Below are positions 1 through 4,937 of a stretch of 8,060 nt of DNA, piece after piece (position 1 is the stretch's first letter; each line of letters opens with the position of its first letter). This DNA comes from Myxococcota bacterium (GTDB lineage: Bacteria > Myxococcota_A > Polyangia > HGW-17): assembly GCA_018821745.1 (NCBI GenBank), contig JAHJLU010000375.1, positions 1 to 8,060 on the forward strand, written 5' to 3'. The notes under the pieces are model-generated. The model was not told the origin of the DNA, did no database searches, and was given only the letters and a program-made list of their open reading frames with translations. The position numbers were made by a program, and so were the translations under genes.

Positions 1-180
1 GCCCGTGTGGTTTTCGGCGCTCCCGCCCGGGAAGATTTGTGTGCCAATGCCAGCGTGACCATGCTCGATTGGCCCACAGAGTGCTCCTTCGCCGAGAACG
101 CCTCCCAGGACTGCGGAAAGTCCTCCACGGAGCGCACGTTGAGCCTGGCCCTCAGTTCCCTCTGTGTTCCCCTGGAGTAG
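1..180 (+). CDS. C-terminal 59 residues of an unrecognised protein (5' end outside window)
   Basis: The first frame is open from base 1 to a TAG at 178-180 and encodes 59 residues ending in LCVPLE. The visible piece has four cysteines (residues 14, 28, 37 and 55) spread through a polar sequence, which would fit a disulfide-containing exported protein, but that is inference. Third positions are GC-rich, as in the other genes of the window, and the stop falls just before the convergent neighbour ends (19-base gap), which supports a real gene rather than a chance frame. No family is recognised from this fragment and no start can be given. No hairpin terminator is visible in the 19-base gap to the opposing gene. 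Confidence 0.6.
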   Translation, partial: ARVVFGAPAREDLCANASVTMLDWPTECSFAENASQDCGKSSTERTLSLALSSLCVPLE

Positions 181-199
181 TCACCTCACGTTGCAGATG

Positions 200-538
200 C
201 TATTCGTAGAGGGGGACTCTGATGGGCATGGCGTTTTTCCGCATGGTTTTTTTGCGCATGGGGGCAGGTTTTTTCATTGCCTCCATGGGGAGCGCAGGGG
301 GTGTTGTGGGGTGCATGGCGACGGGGGTGGCGGCTTTGGTATCCATGGGGGACGGGGGCTCCATGGGGGGCAGCATTGGGGGCTCCATGGAGGTCACTGA
401 GGGGTTGGTGGCGGGCGCGGTGTCAGGCGCCGTGGCCGCGGGAGTTTTGGAAGAGTGGTCGTCGGATTTTTTAGCGGCGTTGACGCAGCCGATGGCCGTG
501 CCGAGGAGAAGCGCGCTGATACACTTGAGCGAGTCCAT
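200..538 (-). CDS. Small Met/Pro-rich lipoprotein, unknown function
   Basis: This 112-residue protein begins with a short lipoprotein signal peptide: Lys5, a hydrophobic stretch at residues 7-17, and a lipobox AIGC that puts the lipidated cysteine at residue 18. The mature part is low-complexity: Ala/Thr/Pro-rich at about 30-50, then a Met/Pro segment (Met51, 55, 59, 65 with PP pairs between them), and a basic Met-containing tail (Met85, 88, 94, 99, 104). Ten of the last 62 residues are Met. No domain is recognised. The ATG lies 2 bases after the TAA of the radical SAM gene, and a GGAG at 544-547 inside that gene is spaced 5 bases from it, so translation is probably coupled. Regular Met spacing could suit soft-metal (Cu(I)/Ag(I)) binding, or it may simply be an extended periplasmic linker; both are guesses. 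A plus-strand frame over the same bases is judged a shadow, because only the minus frame has a signal peptide and a well-placed ribosome binding site. Confidence 0.75.
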   Translation of the reverse strand: MDSLKCISALLLGTAIGCVNAAKKSDDHSSKTPAATAPDTAPATNPSVTSMEPPMLPPMEPPSPMDTKAATPVAMHPTTPPALPMEAMKKPAPMRKKTMRKNAMPIRVPLYE

Positions 539-540
539 GG

Positions 541-1962
541 TTACTCCAGCAGCCCCCTCAGGTGATCCCGTAGATCACGGGGGGTCATGCGGTGGGGGAA
601 AATCTCCGACTGATGGTACACAAGGTAAACCGTTTTGAAGATGCTGTCAAACACGGGATTGGGAGGCAATCGGGTGAGGAGCGCCACCAGAGGGGTCAGT
701 CGCGGGAACTTGGCGGCCACGGCGAAGAGGCGCTGCAGGTTCTCCACGCGGCGCTTGTCCGAGGGGTTCTTGAAGGTGACGTGGGAGTGGTCGTAATAGG
801 AGAACTCCAGGGCGTCGCAGGAGTCGGTGAACCAGCCCTCTTCTCTGGCAAAGCGGGCAAGCCTGGTGCCGGGGTAGGGTTGCCACAGCATGGCCAGAGA
901 GTAGTGGGGTTTCGCGCGCTGGTTCAGGCGCAGGGTCGCGAGGTCCTGGGCGAAGGTGGTGGAGGGGAGGCCCAGCATGTTGTTGGCAAGGATATGGATC
1001 CCCGCCTCGCGCAGGAGGCGGCAGCCCTCGATAATGGTCTCGTCGGACATGTCGCGGCCCAGGAGGTCTCTTCGGATGGACTCACTGCCAGCCTCAATGC
1101 CCACGTTGACGCTGTGGCAGCCGGCCTCGCGCAGAAGGGCCACACGCTTGGGGGTTACCATATCGAGGCGCAGGTGGCAGTAGAAGGGGAGCCTGACGTG
1201 CTCCCTCATGAGCCGGGCGAAGGTGATGAGCCAGGCGGTGTTCAGGGGAAAGATGGACTCCCGGAAGGCCAGGAATTCCGTGGGATAGCGCCCGATAACC
1301 TCCCGGATCTCGGCGATGAGGCTCCCGGGGGAGCGCACGCGGGGGCGCCTGAAACAACCGTCGTAGAGGGCGTCCATGGAGTGATTGAAGCAGTAGGAAC
1401 AGGAAAAGGGACAGCCACGGGAGGCCAGGAAGCTGCGGACCGTGTAGCCGCGGATTTTCGGGGAGAGGGAGTAGTAGCTCTCGCGGTCTGGGAAGGGGAG
1501 GGAGTCCAGATCCTGGATGAGGGGTGCCACGGGAGAGGAGCTAATTCCGCGGGTGGTTTTTATGGAGAAGTTGGGGGTCTCCACGGGGTGGCCGTGGTCA
1601 ACTACTCCCTGACAGAAGAGCGCGAAGGAGTGGTCGCACTCGCCCCGGGCGATGACGTCCACGCCTTCTTCGTGGATAAAGTCGGGGAAGAAGGTGGGGT
1701 GGGGTCCGCCAAAAACGGAGATGAAGGAGAGCGACTCCTTGAGGGCTCGATTCACTTCAGCCAGATAGGTGTGGGCGCCCGAAGTGCTGGAGTAGCACAC
1801 AAGCTGCGGTGCAAAGGATGTGAGTGCCGGGATCAGATCCGTCGCCTCGGCGCAAAAGAGCCGGCAGGTGTGTCCCGCGGCCGTGAGGTGAGGGACCAGG
1901 CTCATGACGCCGAAGGGTTCGATGGAGTCGGGCTCGGAGACGACAAAGGCGATGTGCAGCAC
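541..1962 (-). CDS. B12-binding-domain-type radical SAM protein
   Basis: This is a cytoplasmic radical SAM enzyme of about 473 residues with the layout of the cobalamin-binding-domain radical SAM superfamily. The N-terminal Rossmann-like part (about 1-145) carries the FGGPHPT motif (residues 84-90) and a following RGECD. The radical SAM core has the cluster motif CPFSCSYC (Cys184, Cys188, Cys191), which binds the [4Fe-4S] cluster that cleaves S-adenosylmethionine. It continues with the strand motifs NVGIEAGSE (about 286-294) and NNMLGLP (about 327-333). A helical tail of about 110 residues follows. The canonical cobalamin His motif DxHxxG is not seen in the N-terminal part. Substrate cannot be told; relatives include methyltransferases and ring-forming enzymes acting on lipids, pigments or peptides. 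The start chosen is GTG at 1962, which has an excellent Shine-Dalgarno 6 bases upstream; an ATG at 2013 would add 17 residues but has only a weak site. The small lipoprotein follows 2 bases after the stop. Confidence 0.88.
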   Translation of the reverse strand: MLHIAFVVSEPDSIEPFGVMSLVPHLTAAGHTCRLFCAEATDLIPALTSFAPQLVCYSSTSGAHTYLAEVNRALKESLSFISVFGGPHPTFFPDFIHEEGVDVIARGECDHSFALFCQGVVDHGHPVETPNFSIKTTRGISSSPVAPLIQDLDSLPFPDRESYYSLSPKIRGYTVRSFLASRGCPFSCSYCFNHSMDALYDGCFRRPRVRSPGSLIAEIREVIGRYPTEFLAFRESIFPLNTAWLITFARLMREHVRLPFYCHLRLDMVTPKRVALLREAGCHSVNVGIEAGSESIRRDLLGRDMSDETIIEGCRLLREAGIHILANNMLGLPSTTFAQDLATLRLNQRAKPHYSLAMLWQPYPGTRLARFAREEGWFTDSCDALEFSYYDHSHVTFKNPSDKRRVENLQRLFAVAAKFPRLTPLVALLTRLPPNPVFDSIFKTVYLVYHQSEIFPHRMTPRDLRDHLRGLLE

Positions 1963-1965
1963 GGG

Positions 1966-1975
1966 ACTCCTCCTT
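1966..1975 (-). promoter_or_regulatory. Strong Shine-Dalgarno that fixes a GTG start for the radical SAM gene
   Basis: The minus strand reads AAGGAGGAGT here, with six bases between AGGAGG and the GTG at 1962-1960. This near-perfect anti-16S match lies inside the longer ATG-initiated frame. It moves the start to GTG, directly before the first beta-strand (LHIAFVV) expected of the Rossmann-like domain. Confidence 0.8.
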
Positions 1976-1996
1976 GTGGCCAGCATAGCATAAAGG

Positions 1997-2012
1997 TGCC
2001 GATGATGTGCCA
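1997..2012 (-). promoter_or_regulatory. Candidate sigma-54-like promoter for the radical SAM gene
   Basis: The minus strand reads TGGCAC at 2012-2007, five bases, then CGGCA at 2001-1997. This matches the sigma-54 consensus (TGGCAC-N5-TTGCW) perfectly in the -24 element and at the GC of the -12 element, with correct spacing, but the two T's of the -12 element are missing. Transcription would start near 1986, just upstream of the Shine-Dalgarno at 1975, which agrees with the GTG start. No activator site was identified. A single motif with a weak half could be chance. Confidence 0.25.
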
Positions 2013-2090
2013 TACTCTCTTGAGGAATCGAGCGCCGTGGGGGTATTCATTTTTTTCAGAAGAGATGTTTTTTTTGTGGTGGTTGGCGGA

Positions 2091-3686
2091 TTAGGGGGCC
2101 TTGGGGAACTCGAGGGGGACGATGCCCAGGGACTTGTTAACGCTGCCCTTGTGGCGGGCACAGGTTTTGTGGGCGTCCTTGAGCTCCTTGAGAAGTTCGG
2201 GGATAGCTGCGAGGATTGCCTCCAGGTAGGCTTTGTTGGCGGCGTGGGAGTCTTTGACCACAACGCCGAGGCGGGGAGTCTTCCGGGAGCGGCGTTTTTT
2301 TCCGTAATTGCGCAGATAGGAGGTGACTTCTGTCTTGAGACGACCCAAGGCGGTCAGGCAGTATTTGATGTATTCTTTTCGCTGGGCCAGAAGCTGGCGA
2401 CGGAAGGCCGCCTTGCCAATCTTGGGTGGCCGGAATTTGGAGAGGTAGCGGTCAAGATATATCAGGGCCTCGATGACCTCTCTGAGGGCGTTGCGGCGCT
2501 TCATGGTGCCGGTGACTGTCTCCATGTACTCCTTGGGGCTGGCGCTCTGGCCGAGGAGCCCCTTGTCCCAGGAAAACTGTTTGATCCCCGATTGTTTTTT
2601 CAGGGAAAACAGGTCTTTGCGGACCAGAGTAATGGTGGAGAAGAGGGCTTTCTTCCCCGAGGCGGTTGGGGCGATATTGAAGGTGTGGACCGCGTTCTGA
2701 CAGGTGAGCGTGGCGGTGAAGGCACCCTTGATGGGTCGCAGGATGACAACCTCCAGGCGATCATAAAAGGGGTGGCTGGTATCCTTCCGCAGTTTTACCC
2801 GCTTGGGTTTCATGGAACTGACAGCGGCGGTGCAGGTCTCTGCGAACCCCTTGGAGGTTGCGAAGACAAGGCGGTGGAAGACGCCACCGGCTGTTCTTTG
2901 TCCGGCCCGCCCGTTCTCGAGGATCTCCCGTGCGCGCCGGCTCTGGGCCTGATAATTGGCCTTGATATCGTCATAGAGCATGGGGGAGATGTACTTCACT
3001 TTTGTCGCGATCACCCGGGGCATGATAGTGGCGCTCTTGCCGTCGTACTGGAGGGTACGCTGGAAGGCGGGGTTGAGAAAGAGTGCGTGGTGGCGGATGG
3101 TGTTGATTGTCTTCGTCGCAAGGCTTGCGTGGGAAGGTTTTACTAAGATAGTGAAGCGGTGGGTCTGCTTCTGTGCCCGATCCTCCAGGGTGACGATCAT
3201 GGAGGAGACCGGCTGGTTGATGGAGGCCACCAGGGTGAACTGGGACATGCCTCGGATTTTGGGGTTCACTGCGTCCCAGGTAATGAAGCTGCGCCGTGAG
3301 TCCGGTCGCATTGTCTTCCCGTTTATGGTGACGGAGAGGGCCCATCGATTGGGGAAGTCTTGCATGCCGCGCTTTTCAGCTACGTACAGGGTGAGCATGC
3401 CTCCCAGGGGGATGGAGCTGTGGGTGAAGGGTCTCCCCGCTGTGCGGCGCGCTTTCTGTGCTGCACTGAGCAGGGAATGCACGCCCTCGTAGTTGATCTT
3501 CACGACCCCGGTCTGGGGTGAGAAGGGGGAGCCAGCGGGAGAAATGGTGTAGCCCACCGCGGTGTTGGGAAAGGAAGAGGCGGATTTATGGCCTCCCCCG
3601 TGGGATGAAAGGTAGGCATCGGACTCGTGGGGCGGTGTGCAGGCGGCCACGAGAAGGAGCAGGAGTAAAAGGGATCGAATCAACAT
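2091..3686 (-). CDS. Large lipoprotein of unrecognised family (531 residues)
   Basis: The ATG at 3686 gives a classic lipoprotein signal: Arg4, seven leucines at 6-12, and a lipobox VAAC with the lipidated cysteine at residue 16. GGTGAGG at 3695-3701 is 8 bases upstream. The same frame stays open to an ATG at 4019, but that extension would bury the signal peptide and is rejected. The mature N-terminal half looks beta-rich with Ig-like alternation (for example FTLVASINQPV and SSMIVTLED, then RFTILV). The C-terminal 150 residues (about 381-531) are helical and very basic, with a cluster GKKRRSRKTPR near 462-472 and an amphipathic helix AYLEAILAAIPELLKELK near 486-503. I recognise no family. The helical end may bind an anionic partner such as peptidoglycan, LPS or nucleic acid, but that is inference. 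It lies 128 bases upstream of the radical SAM gene on the same strand, so a shared transcript is possible. No clear terminator separates them. Confidence 0.8.
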   Translation of the reverse strand: MLIRSLLLLLLLVAACTPPHESDAYLSSHGGGHKSASSFPNTAVGYTISPAGSPFSPQTGVVKINYEGVHSLLSAAQKARRTAGRPFTHSSIPLGGMLTLYVAEKRGMQDFPNRWALSVTINGKTMRPDSRRSFITWDAVNPKIRGMSQFTLVASINQPVSSMIVTLEDRAQKQTHRFTILVKPSHASLATKTINTIRHHALFLNPAFQRTLQYDGKSATIMPRVIATKVKYISPMLYDDIKANYQAQSRRAREILENGRAGQRTAGGVFHRLVFATSKGFAETCTAAVSSMKPKRVKLRKDTSHPFYDRLEVVILRPIKGAFTATLTCQNAVHTFNIAPTASGKKALFSTITLVRKDLFSLKKQSGIKQFSWDKGLLGQSASPKEYMETVTGTMKRRNALREVIEALIYLDRYLSKFRPPKIGKAAFRRQLLAQRKEYIKYCLTALGRLKTEVTSYLRNYGKKRRSRKTPRLGVVVKDSHAANKAYLEAILAAIPELLKELKDAHKTCARHKGSVNKSLGIVPLEFPKAP

Positions 3687-3705
3687 TGGTAAAACCTCAC
3701 CCTTA

Positions 3706-3734
3706 TCCATAATAAAAACCGAACATTTTGTCAA
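3706..3734 (-). promoter_or_regulatory. Candidate sigma-70 promoter for the 531-residue lipoprotein
   Basis: A perfect TTGACA -35 box lies on the minus strand at 3734-3729. Seventeen bases further is TATGGA (3711-3706), a weak -10; an overlapping TATTAT is a better hexamer but only 14 bases from the -35. Transcription would begin near 3700, just before the Shine-Dalgarno at 3701-3695. This supports the ATG at 3686 and excludes the in-frame ATG at 3710, which would fall in the promoter. Confidence 0.5.
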
Positions 3735-3875
3735 AGATTCCGGCACGAGGACTCCACTATAAGGGTTTGGGAGGCCATGGATTTCTTCGGGTGTGAAGGA
3801 TCGGTGGGGTTTTGGGGAGATGCCCCCAATTGTGATGCTTCGGTCACGGGAAATTTTGCATAGTGTGAATAATTG

Positions 3876-3894
3876 TCCACATTCTGCATGTGGA
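3876..3894. promoter_or_regulatory. Perfect 7-base inverted repeat TCCACAT-N5-ATGTGGA, possible operator
   Basis: TCCACAT (3876-3882) and ATGTGGA (3888-3894) form a perfect dyad around the loop TCTGC. It has no T-tract, so it is not a typical terminator. It sits about midway between the two divergent starts. The half-site core CCACAT reappears in the dyad at 4001-4026 beside the plus-strand -10 box, which would suit a shared DNA-binding regulator; this is inference. Confidence 0.4.
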
Positions 3895-4000
3895 TTGACC
3901 AGCAGGGGCTGTAATTGTTGGAAGTCCTTAGTGGTGGTGTTTTGAAATAAGGTGTAGAAACAATTGGATAGAAAAAACGTGGAGAAATAAATTAATAGTC

Positions 4001-4035
4001 TTGCAATAGTGGCCCACATGTTGCAAAACTATAAT
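4001..4035 (+). promoter_or_regulatory. -10 box with upstream imperfect dyad, promoter region of the beta-barrel-like gene
   Basis: TATAAT, identical to the sigma-70 -10 consensus, is at 4030-4035. It predicts a transcript start near 4042, 22 bases before the ATG at 4064 and downstream of the alternative ATG at 4037. No good -35 lies at the standard distance: TTGCAA at 4001-4006 is 23 bases away. TTGCAA occurs again at 4021-4026, and with GTGG (4009-4012) and CCAC (4014-4017) the segment 4001-4026 forms an imperfect inverted repeat. A weak -35 plus a dyad over the promoter suggests regulation by an activator or repressor. Confidence 0.4.
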
Positions 4036-4063
4036 CATGTCGAAACGACCACTGGAGGTTCCC

Positions 4064-4813
4064 ATGAAAACATCACTTATTCTTCTGAGCTTTTCCCTTA
4101 TCGCACTGATGGCAGTCCCCGCAGGTGCCCAGCAGATAATAATTGTCCCGGGTGGTGGGCAGTGTCCCGGTGCTTCATCGTATGACGCGCCTCCCGTGAG
4201 CCCGTATGTGGCACCCATGGCAAACCCCTATGCCGCGCCGGCCCCCATGGTTCCTCAGGCTCCCAACTTTTTGCCCGCCAAGGCCATCGTCCCCTTTAGA
4301 AAATGGGGACTCCATGCCTTCGGTGTCACCGGCTCCGATGATTACGGTGATCTGAACGGTGCCGGTGTTGCGATTTCTTACATGTTCAATCATCACTTCG
4401 GCGTGCAGGCGGGGGTCTCGGCCCTCACGGCGGAAGATGGCTATGGATACGTCAACCGCATTGTCACCCGCTCCCACGTCTCTGCCCTGTGGTTCCCCGG
4501 GGGCGTTAAAACCAGCGGCATCAGCCTCTATTTTAAAGCCGGTCTCATGAAGCAAAGCTCCGAGACTATCATGGCAGATTATGGCGCACCTCTCCCCTAT
4601 GACTCCACCTATGAGGATCGGTACAGTGAGAGTTCACCCGACGGCGTTGGCACCACCGTCGTCTTTGGCGGGGGACTCCAGTGGCGCATGCTCAACGGAT
4701 ATGTGAGCCTTGGTCTCGAGGCGACGATTGTGGGTCCCGTGGAGGACGAGGAGTACGGAGAGACCACCTCTCCCTCCTTCAATATGGCGTTTGTGACCTC
4801 CCTGCACTTCTAG
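4064..4813 (+). CDS. Secreted outer-membrane beta-barrel-like protein
   Basis: This 249-residue protein starts at the ATG at 4064, which has GGAGG (4054-4058) five bases upstream; an ATG at 4037 would spoil the signal peptide. It has a Sec signal peptide with Lys2, a hydrophobic core at 4-18 and probable cleavage after Ala22 (PAGA, then QQ). Residues about 40-78 form a Pro/Ala-rich linker. From about 80 to the end, alternating hydrophobic and aromatic strands with short polar loops (AGVAISYMF, FGVQAGVSAL, VSLGLEATI) and a C-terminal phenylalanine (AFVTSLHF) are the signature of an outer-membrane barrel recognised by the BAM machinery. The length would suit an 8-strand barrel of the OmpA-N/OmpW type, though no specific family is assigned. 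It is transcribed divergently from the 531-residue lipoprotein and converges on the RCC1 lipoprotein gene. The role could be structural, a porin or an adhesin; nothing in the sequence decides this. Confidence 0.8.
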   Translation: MKTSLILLSFSLIALMAVPAGAQQIIIVPGGGQCPGASSYDAPPVSPYVAPMANPYAAPAPMVPQAPNFLPAKAIVPFRKWGLHAFGVTGSDDYGDLNGAGVAISYMFNHHFGVQAGVSALTAEDGYGYVNRIVTRSHVSALWFPGGVKTSGISLYFKAGLMKQSSETIMADYGAPLPYDSTYEDRYSESSPDGVGTTVVFGGGLQWRMLNGYVSLGLEATIVGPVEDEEYGETTSPSFNMAFVTSLHF

Positions 4814-4937
4814 ACATCCTTCCCTGTTCATTCCCCACTCAACTCCTTCTCTCACAAATAAATATCAACCATGCACCCTGCCACTGACCAACAAATCGTG
4901 GCTTCGCTCCACCGCGGGGCATGAACGCATTGACGTG
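4814..4937. other. Convergent intergenic gap, no clear terminator
   Basis: These 124 bases lie between two genes that end towards each other. The best hairpin is only GTGG-N7-CCAC (4900-4914 region), without a T-tract on either strand. No open frame with a ribosome binding site is seen. Termination may be Rho-dependent, or the signal is too weak to see by eye. Confidence 0.4.

Larger units (their letters stand above)
3687..4063. other. Divergent intergenic control region (377 bases)
   Basis: This AT-richer stretch lies between the divergently read 531-residue lipoprotein and the beta-barrel-like protein. It contains the minus-strand promoter candidate, a G-run hairpin (TTGGGG at 3812-3817 pairing with CCCCAA at 3824-3829), a 7-base dyad at 3876-3894, a second imperfect dyad at 4001-4026 and a perfect TATAAT at 4030-4035. 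The minus-strand frame is open across most of it, but it lacks a credible start with a ribosome binding site and codes for no recognisable sequence, so it is treated as non-coding. Confidence 0.6.

Noticed and set aside
222..638. A 138-codon Gly/Met-rich plus-strand frame opposite the small lipoprotein
   Set aside because: It overlaps the end of the radical SAM gene and lacks a ribosome binding site; the minus-strand frame has a lipobox and a coupled Shine-Dalgarno.
2052..2077. Two T-runs flanking a short insert as a terminator after the 531-residue lipoprotein
   Set aside because: The bases between the runs do not form a stem, so only homopolymer tracts are present.
592..2094. A 500-codon open frame on the plus strand opposite the radical SAM gene
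   Set aside because: It is Gly/Glu/Val-rich with no recognisable domain, has no ribosome binding site, and lies entirely antisense to a gene with clear radical SAM motifs. Long antisense frames are expected from GC-rich codon use.
2007..3146. A 379-codon plus-strand frame opposite the 531-residue lipoprotein
   Set aside because: No signal, motif or ribosome binding site; the minus-strand protein has a clean lipoprotein signal and promoter.
3812..3829. G-run hairpin TTGGGG-N6-CCCCAA as a terminator
   Set aside because: No T-tract follows on either strand and it lies between two divergent genes, where no terminator is expected.
3687..4019. 111-codon N-terminal extension of the 531-residue lipoprotein
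   Set aside because: It would bury a perfect lipoprotein signal peptide, run through a TTGACA promoter candidate and the dyads, and has no recognisable sequence.
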